Positions 51,172 through 61,073 are shown, counted from the stretch's first letter. The stretch: 64,000 bases of DNA from Flavobacteriales bacterium (GCA_947475095.1 CANJLG010000009.1:29916-93915), one strand, 5' to 3'. Notes: a model not told the origin generated them from the sequence alone. Numbers and translations: made by a program.

Positions 51172-52812
51172 TTAATTCATTAGGTTTTTAGCGGTTAGAA
51201 TCGCTTCAGACGTAATTACTTCCCCACTCATTAAGCGTGCTATTTCAATCGCTACTTCCTCATTTTCCAATCGTTTGACATATGTTTTAGTAGCAGTGCC
51301 ATCGCTGTCTTTTTCGACTTTAAAATGGTTATTAGCTTTTGCTGCCACCTGTGGAAGGTGAGAAATAGCAATTAATTGCATGTTTTCTCCCATAGCCCTC
51401 AACAGCAATCCAATTTTTTGAGCAACTTCACCAGAAACCCCTGTATCAATCTCATCGAATAAAACCGTAGGCAATTTCCTTTTATCCGAGATAATTTTCT
51501 GAAGCGCCAACATAACCCGAGACATTTCTCCCCCGCTCGCAGCCTTTTCAATGGGAGTCATAACCATGCCTTTATTTGCGCTAAAAAGAATACTTAAGTC
51601 TGACGCTCCATTTTCTTTTAGCTCGCTTACGCTCAGTTGAAAATTAATTTCCGTATCCGATAATTTTAGCTCTTGCAAGCAATCCTTTATGGAATTTTCA
51701 ATTCCTTTTGCTGCTTTAATCCTATTTTCGTGCAAAAGCTGTGAAAGCCCAACTAACTTCTTATGAACGCTTTCATTCTCAATCAACAATAACTCAAGTT
51801 CAGAATCTAATTGTTCACTTTCTTGTGTTGTGTCTTTTAATTGATTTTCCAACTCTACTAATTGACTTTGGTGCGTAAATCGATGTTTATTTAATTGTCG
51901 ATTAAACTCATCAATTTTTGCAAGCATCATTCTATGGGCTTCAGGATCTATTTCTATGTCATTCACTAATTCTTCAGCCTCATTCATCATTTCCTTTAAC
52001 TCAATCAACACTGCCTTTAGTTGCGCTGCAAATTGCGTCATTTTAGCATCTGAAAGACTAATTTTTTCAATTTTAGATAAGAGCGTAGACAAGGTAGAAT
52101 ACGGACCATTATCTTCCGATAAATGTGTCATTTGAATTGCTACCTCTCTAATAGAATCAGCATTTTCAATTCGACTTAGTGCAGATTCATAAATAGAATA
52201 ATCAGTATTTTTTAAGTCAAGTTGGCTCAATTCATCTAACAGAAATTGCGTATAATCCTTTTGAGAATTTTCAAGATTTCGTTTTTCTTCTAGTTTCCGG
52301 ATTACTTGACAATTAGCTTTCCACGTTAAGAAATCATGCAAAAATTTCATCCGCATGGAAGTGGTATCAGCCATATCGTCATACAACTCCATTTGGTAGG
52401 ACGATGAGCGTAAATCAAAGGTGTTGAATTGCGAATTAACGGATAATAACAACGACGTTAACTCCTTTAATTTAGCCAGTTGAACGGGTGTATCATTGAT
52501 AAAAGCCCTAGATTTACCATCCTTTACAATTTCTCGTCTGATAAGAATATCCTGTTGTTGATCAAGGTCATTTGCCGTAAAAAAATCAACAAACCGATCT
52601 TCCATATTGAAACTTGCTTCAACAAATGATTTAGTGCTTTTTTTTCCGATAACTGAAAAATCAGCCCTTTCACCCAGGAGTAGATTAATCGCTGCCAATA
52701 AGATTGATTTTCCTGAGCCAGTTTCCCCTGTGATAACTGTAAAGCCCTTGTCGAGCACTAATTCAACTCGATCGATCAAGACAAAATTGTCGATGCGAAG
52801 TAACTTTAGCAT
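51172..52812 (-). CDS. recN: DNA repair protein RecN
   Basis: An SMC-like ATPase acting early in double-strand break repair. 546 residues. Walker A in TVITGETGSGKSILLAAINLL (about 28-48), a coiled-coil middle (about 155-370), the signature region ASGGEMSRVMLALQKII (about 430), and Walker B LPTVLFDEIDTGVSGEVAQKIG followed by the QLIAISHLPQVAAKANNHFKV segment. Flanked without gaps by the DUF4835 and GSCFA genes. Confidence 0.95.
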   Translation of the reverse strand: MLKLLRIDNFVLIDRVELVLDKGFTVITGETGSGKSILLAAINLLLGERADFSVIGKKSTKSFVEASFNMEDRFVDFFTANDLDQQQDILIRREIVKDGKSRAFINDTPVQLAKLKELTSLLLSVNSQFNTFDLRSSSYQMELYDDMADTTSMRMKFLHDFLTWKANCQVIRKLEEKRNLENSQKDYTQFLLDELSQLDLKNTDYSIYESALSRIENADSIREVAIQMTHLSEDNGPYSTLSTLLSKIEKISLSDAKMTQFAAQLKAVLIELKEMMNEAEELVNDIEIDPEAHRMMLAKIDEFNRQLNKHRFTHQSQLVELENQLKDTTQESEQLDSELELLLIENESVHKKLVGLSQLLHENRIKAAKGIENSIKDCLQELKLSDTEINFQLSVSELKENGASDLSILFSANKGMVMTPIEKAASGGEMSRVMLALQKIISDKRKLPTVLFDEIDTGVSGEVAQKIGLLLRAMGENMQLIAISHLPQVAAKANNHFKVEKDSDGTATKTYVKRLENEEVAIEIARLMSGEVITSEAILTAKNLMN

Positions 52813-53715
52813 TTAATTGAGAATTTCTTGGTACTTAGACGTATTTGCGGGATCAAGTCTTTTCAAGAGATTAACGAATTCATTTTTCTCTTTGAGTTCG
52901 GCATCAAATAAAATATTCTTTATTTCAGTGGCTTTTGCATTTAAAAAAGACAAAACATTAAGGGAGTTCGGTCTTGCCTGAGCAACCGGAGTTAAGCGAA
53001 AAAGCGCATCATACATAGCTTTTCTACCTTTAATTTTATCTTGATCTAAGAGATCGATTCCATTTCGATGATAATTATAATTACATTCTCTTAATGGCTC
53101 ATAAGCCCCTTGCAAAATATTATCGACAAGCCAATAGCGATTTCGTTTTCCCTGCTCATTTGACTTCCAACCCACACCGCCAGAATTTTGGGCATTAGTA
53201 ACAATCTGTTGAGCCTCGACAAAATAGGGTGTGCCACCTTTTGATGAAAATGAATCATAGTCCATTCCGATAATAAAATAAGCATAAAAGGCTAAAATAG
53301 AAGATAAATTGTCTCTGAATTGATTTGGAGCGTAGATAATCATTGAGTTTCTAGAAAAGGCAAAAGTCACATCATCATCTTGATAATTAATGATTAAAGA
53401 ATTATAATTTGTATTAAAAGCGGGACGAGTAGATTGAATTTGAATAGAGCCAGAAAATACTCCAGGACTTGGAATCTTATTTATTTGGAGTTGTATATTG
53501 CAATTAATTCGTTCTTCAATCTTAAAATTATCCTTTGTCCATTGTGTATTGTTCATGATATCTGCCACAATTTGTTTCAATTGTGTTAATGCATCTTGTT
53601 CCGTACTATTAATTTCCAATTTCGCATCGCTAATGATACTTACCTGGCAATTTAGTTCTTGTGCTTCAAGAGAAGCGCTAAAAAATAGTATTAGGCAAAA
53701 TAGAAACTGTTTCAT
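52813..53715 (-). CDS. DUF4835-family secreted protein
   Basis: 300 residues with a signal peptide (about 1-18, ending SLEAQ). Starts ELNCQVSIISDAKL and contains FKIEERINCNIQLQI, a GSIQIQSTRPAFNTNYNSLIIN segment, and FYAYFIIGMDYDSFSSKGGTPYF, all typical of DUF4835, a Bacteroidota-restricted family commonly located between coaBC and recN, as here. Function not known. It overlaps coaBC by four bases. Confidence 0.88.
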   Translation of the reverse strand: MKQFLFCLILFFSASLEAQELNCQVSIISDAKLEINSTEQDALTQLKQIVADIMNNTQWTKDNFKIEERINCNIQLQINKIPSPGVFSGSIQIQSTRPAFNTNYNSLIINYQDDDVTFAFSRNSMIIYAPNQFRDNLSSILAFYAYFIIGMDYDSFSSKGGTPYFVEAQQIVTNAQNSGGVGWKSNEQGKRNRYWLVDNILQGAYEPLRECNYNYHRNGIDLLDQDKIKGRKAMYDALFRLTPVAQARPNSLNVLSFLNAKATEIKNILFDAELKEKNEFVNLLKRLDPANTSKYQEILN

Positions 53716-54899
53716 TGATTATAATCGTTAATGTATTTAAATATATCTCTTGCCACCTCAGTTTTTTGTTTCAAGGAAAATTCTTGATGCTGTCCTTTGG
53801 AATCGAAGATACTAATTTTGTTGGTATCCGTTTCAAAACCTGCACCTTTTTCATTCAAGGAATTTAAAATAATCACATCCATTTTTTTGCGCGACAGTTT
53901 AAGTAACGCATTTTCTTTTTCGTTATTTGTTTCTAAGGCAAATCCTACGGTGATCTGGTTATCCTCTTTGTTAGTCGATGCCCATTCAATAATATCTGGA
54001 TTCGTAGTTAATTCAAGGCTTAATAAGTCCCCTGATTTTTTAATTTTAGTATTTTCCATTTTTAATGGCCTAAAATCGGCAACAGCAGCGGCAAAAACTC
54101 CAATTTGACTTTCCTTCCAATGTATTTGAACCGCATTAAACATTTCAACAGCAGTAGTAACATGAATTAGCTGTAACGCATCATGTTGTAAGTGACAAGA
54201 AGTTGGGCCACTTATCAATATAACCTTTGCACCGAGTTGAAGCGCCCTATGAGCCAAAGCGAAACCCATTTTACCACTTGAATTATTTCCGATAAAACGA
54301 ACAGGGTCAATGGCTTCATGAGTAGGACCTGCAGTAATAAGCACTGTTTTATTCAATAAAACTGGCTCAACAGCTAAAATCGTTTGAATAATCCCAACGA
54401 TCGTTTCAGGTTCTGCCATTCTTCCCTCCCCCACAAGTCCACTCGCTAATTCGCCTGATTCAGCTGGTAGAATATGGACGCCATCTTTGGATAGTTGTTC
54501 TAGATTTCTCAGAACAGTTGGATGTTTATACATATCTAGATCCATAGCGGGCACAACTAGCGTTTTACTTCTCATGGATAAGTAGGTTGCTAGCAGTAAA
54601 TTGTCGCAAGCGCCATTAGCTAATTTAGCAATTGTATTAGCCGTAGCAGGAGCAATTACTAATAAATCTGCCCATTCACCATAATGTACGTGATTGTTCC
54701 ACTCCCCTGTTTCCTTATTCCAAAATTCAATTCCAACCGGTTCGTTTGATAATGCAGATAGTACAAGCGGACTTATAAAATCGATGGATGAGGGCGTCAT
54801 GATGCATTTAACTTCTGCCCCTATTTTCTTAAGATGTCGTATTAAAAATGGAATTTTATATGCAGCAATACCACCACTAATTCCTACGATAATTCGCAT
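53712..54899 (-). CDS. coaBC: Bifunctional phosphopantothenoylcysteine decarboxylase / synthase
   Basis: Two steps of coenzyme A synthesis. The N-terminal flavoprotein CoaC domain: ISGGIAAYKIPFLIRHLKK, the catalytic His region NNHVHYGEWADLLVIAPATANTIAKLANGACDNLL. The C-terminal CoaB domain: VLITAGPTHEAIDPVRFIGNNSSGKMGFALA, VTTAVEMFNAV and AAVADFRP...KIKKSGD. 395 residues, typical length. The gene sits directly after the omega-like subunit gene, a common bacterial arrangement. Confidence 0.95.
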   Translation of the reverse strand: MRIIVGISGGIAAYKIPFLIRHLKKIGAEVKCIMTPSSIDFISPLVLSALSNEPVGIEFWNKETGEWNNHVHYGEWADLLVIAPATANTIAKLANGACDNLLLATYLSMRSKTLVVPAMDLDMYKHPTVLRNLEQLSKDGVHILPAESGELASGLVGEGRMAEPETIVGIIQTILAVEPVLLNKTVLITAGPTHEAIDPVRFIGNNSSGKMGFALAHRALQLGAKVILISGPTSCHLQHDALQLIHVTTAVEMFNAVQIHWKESQIGVFAAAVADFRPLKMENTKIKKSGDLLSLELTTNPDIIEWASTNKEDNQITVGFALETNNEKENALLKLSRKKMDVIILNSLNEKGAGFETDTNKISIFDSKGQHQEFSLKQKTEVARDIFKYINDYNQ

Positions 54900-54900
54900 G

Positions 54901-55224
54901 TTAGATTTCCTCTTCGGGAGTCCTCATGTATATTTTATCGTCTAATAATTCCTGAGTTGCTATAGCAACGGCTTTTGGCATTTTTTCATAATGCTTAGAA
55001 ATCTCAATTTGCTCCCTATTTTCGAATACTTCCTCAAGGTTGTCATTTGTGGTAGCAAATTCTTGAAGCTTTTGAGTTAATTCCTCCTTGATCTCTGTAC
55101 TAATTTGATTTGATCTTTTGGATACCGCAACAAGAGATTGATAAATATTACCTGTCTTTTCTTCCAATAAGATGGTATCACGAGTTATTGTTGATTTTTC
55201 TGCAATGGTATTTCGATAGCTCAT
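54901..55224 (-). CDS. RNA polymerase omega/Rpb6-like subunit
   Basis: A 107-residue protein of the Bacteroidota omega family. TGNIYQSLVAVSKRSNQISTEIKEELTQKLQEFA corresponds to the omega helix that clamps the beta-prime C-terminus, and YEKMPKAVAIATQELLDDKIYMRTPEEE to the later conserved part. The position upstream of coaBC supports the call. It is more divergent than E. coli RpoZ and is usually found by Rpb6-type models. Confidence 0.82.
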   Translation of the reverse strand: MSYRNTIAEKSTITRDTILLEEKTGNIYQSLVAVSKRSNQISTEIKEELTQKLQEFATTNDNLEEVFENREQIEISKHYEKMPKAVAIATQELLDDKIYMRTPEEEI

Positions 55225-55247
55225 GGTCTTAATTTTTATATCAATAG

Positions 55248-56036
55248 TTATTGTTCACTTTTTAGACTTTCGTATAAGATTTCCAGTTCCTTTAAATAAA
55301 TAGAATTTGGAAATTCGACTGCAAAGTTACGATATCTTTCTGTAGTTTGTTCCATTCTATCAATTTTTTTACTCTCGATACTATTTTTAGCTAATTGATA
55401 ACAATTTATAATAGCAAGGTATTTTATCTCTTCACAATAAATGGAACGAGAGAAGGCACTAATAAAATTATCTGCTGCGGTTACAGCAGAACGATAATTT
55501 TCAGTTTTTGCATACAAGCACACCTTGTTGTAATCTTTAAATTCCAATTTATACCTTAAACGATCAATGATATGATTACATGAATCCAGCAAAGATGATT
55601 GCGGATATTTATCTATAAATTCTTGAACATTATTTATGGCCATTAATGTTTCGGTTTGGTCTAATGACCAATTAGGGGAATTATTTACACTACATAAAGC
55701 AGATAAAAACAAGGCTTCTTCATTCTTTTCACTGTAAGGAAAACGTTGGATATATGCATTAAAATAATAAGCTGACATATAGTAATCACTTATTAAGTAA
55801 TAACTCTTTGCTAATCTATAATAGGATACTTCTCCTTGATCAGTCTTCGGCGAATGTTGGTAAACCTGTTCGTATAAAACCATGCAACGATCGTACTTCT
55901 TCGATTCGTAATAATCGTTTGCAGCATCAAATTTAGCCTCATAATCATCTCCTTTGATGATAACATTGTAATTTGAACAAGCTGTTAGAAACAGCAAACT
56001 AGAAAAAAGACCTACTAATTTTATATAATTTTTCAT
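55248..56036 (-). CDS. bamD: Outer membrane assembly lipoprotein BamD
   Basis: A TPR lipoprotein of the BAM complex that inserts outer-membrane barrels. 262 residues; signal peptide with lipobox FLTACS (Cys20). TPR helices include DYYESKKYDRCMVLYEQVYQHSPKT, VSYYRLAKSYYLISDYYMSAYYFNAYIQRFPYSEKNEEALF and FIDKYPQSSLLDSCNHIIDRLR, the YfiO/BamD layout. It begins directly after the M23 peptidase gene, and 23 bp separate it from the omega-like gene. Confidence 0.9.
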   Translation of the reverse strand: MKNYIKLVGLFSSLLFLTACSNYNVIIKGDDYEAKFDAANDYYESKKYDRCMVLYEQVYQHSPKTDQGEVSYYRLAKSYYLISDYYMSAYYFNAYIQRFPYSEKNEEALFLSALCSVNNSPNWSLDQTETLMAINNVQEFIDKYPQSSLLDSCNHIIDRLRYKLEFKDYNKVCLYAKTENYRSAVTAADNFISAFSRSIYCEEIKYLAIINCYQLAKNSIESKKIDRMEQTTERYRNFAVEFPNSIYLKELEILYESLKSEQ

Positions 56037-57101
56037 TTATCGGATTCTAAGACTTTTACCAATCTGTATTTTAGTACTTGGTTTTATACCATTTAATTCA
56101 CATAATTTAGATACTGTTGTTTTATTCCGTGCGGCAATTTCTGATAAGCTATCGCCAGATTTTACAGTATAATATTTTTTTTCTTCTGTTTTCACTTTCA
56201 CGACAGGCTTGGGCTTAGGCTTAGGCTCTACCTTTTCAATTTTTTTCTCAGGAACTTTAACAACATTTGGCTTCGGCTCTACTTTCTCCACCTTCTCTAC
56301 TTTTTCATCTTCCTCATTTACTTCATAAAATTCACTTGGCTTTATGCCAGGCACAAATAGGCCTTTGTGAACAAATAAGTTTTCTTTTTTAAGTGTCTTT
56401 TTAGTGAAATCAATAATTTCTTCTGGGTTTATTGGTCCGTCATAAAAACGAACTTCAAAGTGTAAATGAGGGCCAAAAGACCGACCAGTAATTCCTCCGA
56501 GACCAATGGGATCTCCTGACTTAACGTCTTGATTTGGGACAACTAAATGCTTGCTTAAATGAGCATAAAAAGTTTCTAAACCGTTATTGTGACGAATAAT
56601 CACTAAGTTGCCAAATCCTCCATCATTATACTTTGCATACCTAATTTTACCTGAGAATGCTGCATAAACAGTATCCCCAATTTTTAAGGCGAGATCAATA
56701 CCATTATGATAGCGTCCGCTTCTATAACCATAGTGTGATGTAACTACGCCTTTAACAGGGATAGAGAAATCGTTGCTTTCTTCTTCATTTAAACAAAGCC
56801 AAATCGTGTCATTTAATTTAGAAAGGTCATTATTCTTTCCTGTATAGCAAACTTCATTATTCCAAGTTTGAATAAATGCGGGTTTGTTTTTACTTACAAA
56901 AGAATGGATTCTTTCATTTAATACGCCATTAAAACTTGATTCATTCATTAAGCTCCAAGTACGATTTTCAAAAATTAATAGTCTACCAAGCGGGGTGTCG
57001 ACCGTATCAATTGTCTTTTGAGCAAGTACAAGCGAATATGATTGTATGATAAACAAGAAGAAGATAAGCTGACGCAAAATAATTATCGTTGAGAAATTCA
57101 A
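56037..57101 (-). CDS. M23 peptidase with C-terminal LysM domain
   Basis: A periplasmic peptidoglycan hydrolase of 354 residues. Signal segment about 8-27. LytM/M23 domain about 115-225: SHYGYRSGRYHNGIDLAL (metal His and Asp) and GPHLHFEVRF (HxH). Then a linker of repeated EKVE/PKP units (about 268-302) rich in Pro, Lys, Glu and Val. The final 45 residues (YTVKSGDSLSEIAARNKTT...LNGIKPSTKIQIGKSLRI) are one LysM peptidoglycan-binding domain. The metal ligands are all present, so it may be active, unlike degenerate EnvC-like regulators. Confidence 0.92.
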   Translation of the reverse strand: MNFSTIIILRQLIFFLFIIQSYSLVLAQKTIDTVDTPLGRLLIFENRTWSLMNESSFNGVLNERIHSFVSKNKPAFIQTWNNEVCYTGKNNDLSKLNDTIWLCLNEEESNDFSIPVKGVVTSHYGYRSGRYHNGIDLALKIGDTVYAAFSGKIRYAKYNDGGFGNLVIIRHNNGLETFYAHLSKHLVVPNQDVKSGDPIGLGGITGRSFGPHLHFEVRFYDGPINPEEIIDFTKKTLKKENLFVHKGLFVPGIKPSEFYEVNEEDEKVEKVEKVEPKPNVVKVPEKKIEKVEPKPKPKPVVKVKTEEKKYYTVKSGDSLSEIAARNKTTVSKLCELNGIKPSTKIQIGKSLRIR

Positions 57102-57116
57102 ATATAAGATTTCAAT

Positions 57117-57983
57117 TTAGATTGGCCTAATATCTTTGACAGAAATATTGTAGAAAACAGCTTCATTTGGCCTAACGATATTTACATATCCTTTATCACC
57201 GTATGCCTGATTTGGTTCTAGAAGTACGTAAATTTTTTGTCCTTTTTTAACCTTACTTAATACTTTTTCTAAGCCTGGTACTACATTTTTCTGACCAGAA
57301 ATATACTTTAATGGAAACTTAGCCCTATACGTATTAATAACTTCTGGATTTGATGCTGTTGAGGCAATAACATTATAAATAATTTCATTCAGGCGTCCAG
57401 AAAAAGATTCAGTTTCTGTCCCTTCGGCAAAAGTCCATGTTTTAACTCCATTAAGATTATATTCTGGCGTCACGCGAGCTTTAATCTTTAGGTACAACCA
57501 ATTATCTGAGTTTGGCGGAATTACACCAGGAATTCCTTTTGCGCCATGCGCCAACTGCTGAGGCATTTCAACTTTAACAAAATCACCAACTCTTAATTTC
57601 GTCAAGGCCATATCCCATCCCAATGTTTGCATATTAAAACCGACAATAAACGGAATAAAAGGCAATTTGGCGTGTTCGTTACCATCCACAATTTTACCGT
57701 CAGGGAGCGATAATCGGTACTCAATTAAAACTACTTCACCATTTAAAAGCGTATTGCCAGTACCTTTGGTAATCCATTTGATTACAAGACCATTATCTAA
57801 TTTAAGCGTGTCTTTTACTTTGTCGGTTTCGAAATTTTTTAAATTGGCTTGTGGGGAATCCTTAATGGTATCTTTCACGGTAGAATTACCTCCTTGTTTT
57901 CTTGGTGGATCCTTTGGTTTAGGATTATTATTACATGCGAATAGCGTTAATAACATGAATATAAATAGCACGAATTTCTCCAT
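57117..57983 (-). CDS. FKBP-type peptidyl-prolyl isomerase lipoprotein, two FKBP-like domains
   Basis: 288 residues; lipobox LFAC with Cys17. Two FKBP-like regions: about 75-170 (VVLIEYRLSLPDGKIVDGN, GWDMALTKLRVGDFVKVEMPQQLAHGAKGIPGVIPPNSDNWLYLKI) and about 185-287 (VPGLEKVLSKVKKGQKIYVLLEPNQAYGDKGY...IVRPNEAVFYNISV). The first keeps the AHG...G.IPPN signature; the second is more divergent. It may help fold outer-membrane or gliding/T9SS components. It overlaps the following FKBP gene by one base. Confidence 0.82.
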   Translation of the reverse strand: MEKFVLFIFMLLTLFACNNNPKPKDPPRKQGGNSTVKDTIKDSPQANLKNFETDKVKDTLKLDNGLVIKWITKGTGNTLLNGEVVLIEYRLSLPDGKIVDGNEHAKLPFIPFIVGFNMQTLGWDMALTKLRVGDFVKVEMPQQLAHGAKGIPGVIPPNSDNWLYLKIKARVTPEYNLNGVKTWTFAEGTETESFSGRLNEIIYNVIASTASNPEVINTYRAKFPLKYISGQKNVVPGLEKVLSKVKKGQKIYVLLEPNQAYGDKGYVNIVRPNEAVFYNISVKDIRPI

Positions 57984-58516
57984 TATTTAATTGTATTTAG
58001 TTGAATATCAATTAGTAAAATTGATTGAGGCGGAATTTTATCTAAATCTCCAAGTAGGCCATGGGCTAAATGACTTGGAAGTATTAATTTTGCTTGATCG
58101 CCTACTGACATTAATTTTACAGCCTCGTTTATTCCAGACTCTTCATCTGATTTATCAATAGTAAACTCCTCAAAATCTCCTTTCGCTGTACTATAGCATT
58201 CAGTTCCATCGAGTAAATTAATTTTCAGGGAAATGGATGCCTGTTGGCCATTTTTAGGTTTCGTTTCACCAATGGAATCTTTATAAATCATATACCTTAA
58301 TCCCGTTTCAGTTTCGGTCATTTCATAATCCTTATGGTGATCAAGGAAAAGAGCGATTTGTATTGCTTCGCGTTCATTGATTTCTTGATTGAAGGAAATG
58401 GAATGTACTTTGCTCCAATCGTTATTTTTAGGCTTATTTTTAGGTGGATCCTTCTGTTTATCACTGCATGAGAAAAGACAACTCGTAACTAAAATAAGGA
58501 TCAGGAAATTCTTCAT
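57983..58516 (-). CDS. FKBP-type peptidyl-prolyl isomerase lipoprotein (GldI-like)
   Basis: 177 residues; lipobox LFSC with Cys17, then a Pro/Lys-rich linker. The C-terminal 110 residues are one FKBP domain: ETGLRYMIYKDSIG, GQQASISLKINLLDGTECYST, INEAVKLMSVGDQAKLILPSHLAHGLLGDLDKIPPQSILLIDIQL. GldI of gliding flavobacteria has this architecture; no other gld genes are seen in the window. It overlaps the DHH gene by four bases. Confidence 0.82.
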   Translation of the reverse strand: MKNFLILILVTSCLFSCSDKQKDPPKNKPKNNDWSKVHSISFNQEINEREAIQIALFLDHHKDYEMTETETGLRYMIYKDSIGETKPKNGQQASISLKINLLDGTECYSTAKGDFEEFTIDKSDEESGINEAVKLMSVGDQAKLILPSHLAHGLLGDLDKIPPQSILLIDIQLNTIK

Positions 58517-59517
58517 TCGATTATTTCGACTAAGAACGTTTTGAATCGGTCAATGGTTACGTCAAGCGAATCGTTACTAAAACCTCCAGCGGCATATTTA
58601 TGACCTCCACCACCAAAATACTTAGCAGAAAACTCATTGACATGATATTTCCCTTTTGAACGAAATGAAATTTTCACACCATCTCTTGATTCCATAAAGA
58701 TAGCCGCAACAGAGATGCCTTCAATGGATAATACCACATTCACCAATCCTTCTATATCCCCTTTTTGATAATTAAATCGCTCTAATTCGCTAAGCGTTAA
58801 TGAAATGTATCCGATGGGGCAATTGGAAACAAGTACTAATTTTTCAGTAATTGCAAATCCCCTCAACTGTAGTTTATCAATGGTATTAACATCAAAAATA
58901 GCTTCATGTATTTTAAAATGTTCCAATCCATCTTGAATCAATTTGCCTAGAATGAAGTGTGTATTGGCGTCTACAGATGGATAGCGGAAAGAACCGGTAT
59001 CAGTCATAATTCCAAGATAGATACCTTCTGCGACTTTAGTATTAAGCAGCGTTAACATGCCCATTTCTTCGATGCAATGGTAAAGCAATTGTGCTGTTGA
59101 GCATATTTCTGGTCTTGAAATTTGCACATCACAAAAATTAGTTGGGTTAGGATGGTGGTCAATCATGGCAGATTGTCCTTTAAATTCATCGATAATTACT
59201 TGAGCTTCTGCACCTACTCTACTCGGCGAATTAAAATCCAAACAAAATAGCGTATCACATTGAGCAGATAAAGCGGCTACTTTAAGAGCGTCAAGATCAA
59301 AAATAAGGTAATCAGTATTGTCTAGAAATGATAGTAAGTTAGAAGATGGTCGATCGGGAAAAACGATCGTTGGATTTTTGCCGTGATTTTTTAAAAAATG
59401 AAACCACGCTGCAGCACTTCCTACAGCATCACCATCTGGCGATTTATGCGCAAGGATTAAAACATTGTTACACGTATCTACAACCTCTTTTAATCTCTTG
59501 ATATCGTCTACCATCAT
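58513..59517 (-). CDS. DHH-family phosphoesterase (NrnA-like nanoRNase/pAp phosphatase)
   Basis: 334 residues. Family motifs in order: VLILAHKSPDGDAVGSA (metal Asp), CLDFNSPSRVG, AMIDHHPNPTNF (the DHH motif), IMTDTGSFRYPSV, and the DHHA1 C-terminal SFRSKGKYHVNEFSAKYFGGGGHKYAAGG. It degrades short RNAs and hydrolyses 3'-phosphoadenosine 5'-phosphate in characterised homologues. It starts inside the end of the TlpA-like gene (1 base overlap). Confidence 0.92.
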   Translation of the reverse strand: MMVDDIKRLKEVVDTCNNVLILAHKSPDGDAVGSAAAWFHFLKNHGKNPTIVFPDRPSSNLLSFLDNTDYLIFDLDALKVAALSAQCDTLFCLDFNSPSRVGAEAQVIIDEFKGQSAMIDHHPNPTNFCDVQISRPEICSTAQLLYHCIEEMGMLTLLNTKVAEGIYLGIMTDTGSFRYPSVDANTHFILGKLIQDGLEHFKIHEAIFDVNTIDKLQLRGFAITEKLVLVSNCPIGYISLTLSELERFNYQKGDIEGLVNVVLSIEGISVAAIFMESRDGVKISFRSKGKYHVNEFSAKYFGGGGHKYAAGGFSNDSLDVTIDRFKTFLVEIIE

Positions 59518-61073
59518 TATTCTTTTTTCTGCATTTGAGCATCCTCTTCAGCGTCTGGAGGGAATAATTTTGGCGCATCCTTTTTTCCTTGCAAACGATC
59601 TAATAAATCCTCCATTTGAGAAAGAGATAAACTTTTTGCAATGATTTTCTTGTCTTTATCTAAGATGAAAACTTTTGGAGTAGAAAATATATCGTAGGCA
59701 GTTTGGTAATTCAAGGACTCCAAAGTGGTTGGTTTTCCTTTTTCTCCAGGATACATCGGCACCAACGATTCAGGATTAGCCTTAGCTATTTCGTAAAGTT
59801 TGTCCGTAACTGCTACATTGATAAAAGTCAATTTATTTTCACGGACAAATTTTTTCCATGCTTCAAAATCTTTCCCTATTGCCTTTCCTACTGAATAGAT
59901 CTCAACGTTTCTCGCTTTCAGTTTCTCTTGATAGAACTTTTCTAATTTTGGCGTTACTTTTTTACAATGACCGCATTCAGGATCCCAGAAATAAAGAATA
60001 GTATATTCTGCATCAACAGCATATAAATCGACCCATTTTGCATCGGTGGTGTCTTTTAAAATCAAATTTGGTGGTCGAACACCCAATACGATATTGAGTT
60101 TATTATTGATGTTTTCGCACAAATCTTTAAACTTATCTTCAGGAACCCAATAAGCAGGCGATTTTCCATCTTTATTTTTACTACAATAATAGCGTTCAAG
60201 CATTCGGTAATAAACCTTATCCATTCCCATGATTTGACTTTTGCCGTAGGTAGAGGTAATCCATCCCACGACATATTCAAAAGTCCTTGATTTAGGATTT
60301 AAACGATCACAAAATTCAAATGCATTAACTAATACCGTATCCCAATGCTGAATCATCATATTTTTCGAGAAATAGTATTCAAGTTTATTGTGAAAAACTG
60401 GATTGTTAACCAATCGCTCGTCCAACAAATCTACATTGTCCCAATAATGCTTTCGGTAATAGTTGAATCGAAAGGAAGAATCAATTATATTTCCCTTAGC
60501 ATCCACAGGAGCTTCAGGAATAGTAACTTCAGTTGACATCTTAACAATCTTTGACACCAACTTATCTTTATTAAGATTCATTAATTTAGCTTGATATTCT
60601 TCCACGTCCTTATTGATGGCATCAATTTGATTACCTAGCGATTTGAATTGAGGGTCTTTATCTGTAAATTTAGAACGTTCTTCACCCAATTTTCCTGCTT
60701 CCGTTTTTTTAGTAGTTATGTAATCAACATATGGTATAAACACCTTGTTTTCATCAGATTTGATGACCTTCATATTTTTAACAAATTCAGGACCGGAAGT
60801 TTCCATATCGATGTCTTCATTATCGTAAACAAATTCAAAATAACGCTGACCAGACAGAAGTAAGCCCAGGATACCCGGTTTTTGTTTGGAACCGTCGAAT
60901 GTCACTACTCCATTCTTCATTGCGGCTGTATCAGCGTAGTAAAGACCTTTTCCGAAGTATTTAATTAAATTAACTAGGGTATCCTTTTCGCCACTGACCT
61001 TAAATCTAATTTTTTGCGCATTTAAGGAGTTTATGGAAAGAATTAAACAGAGAAACAAGACAGATTTTTTCAT
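59517..61073 (-). CDS. Secreted TlpA/thioredoxin-like protein with large N-terminal region
   Basis: 518 residues with a signal peptide (about 1-19, ending LNA). Residues about 20-120 resemble DUF4369-type N-terminal domains of Bacteroidota thiol-disulfide proteins (SGEKDTLVNLIKYFGKGLYYADTA...). The middle is helical and basic. The C-terminal 170 residues form a thioredoxin fold with the redox site FWDPECGHCKKVTPKLEKFY (about 365-384) and cis-Pro region FSTPKVFILDKDKKIIAKS. It acts as an extracytoplasmic reductase or maturation factor. It is the first gene of the long run ending at 50221. Confidence 0.85.
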   Translation of the reverse strand: MKKSVLFLCLILSINSLNAQKIRFKVSGEKDTLVNLIKYFGKGLYYADTAAMKNGVVTFDGSKQKPGILGLLLSGQRYFEFVYDNEDIDMETSGPEFVKNMKVIKSDENKVFIPYVDYITTKKTEAGKLGEERSKFTDKDPQFKSLGNQIDAINKDVEEYQAKLMNLNKDKLVSKIVKMSTEVTIPEAPVDAKGNIIDSSFRFNYYRKHYWDNVDLLDERLVNNPVFHNKLEYYFSKNMMIQHWDTVLVNAFEFCDRLNPKSRTFEYVVGWITSTYGKSQIMGMDKVYYRMLERYYCSKNKDGKSPAYWVPEDKFKDLCENINNKLNIVLGVRPPNLILKDTTDAKWVDLYAVDAEYTILYFWDPECGHCKKVTPKLEKFYQEKLKARNVEIYSVGKAIGKDFEAWKKFVRENKLTFINVAVTDKLYEIAKANPESLVPMYPGEKGKPTTLESLNYQTAYDIFSTPKVFILDKDKKIIAKSLSLSQMEDLLDRLQGKKDAPKLFPPDAEEDAQMQKKE

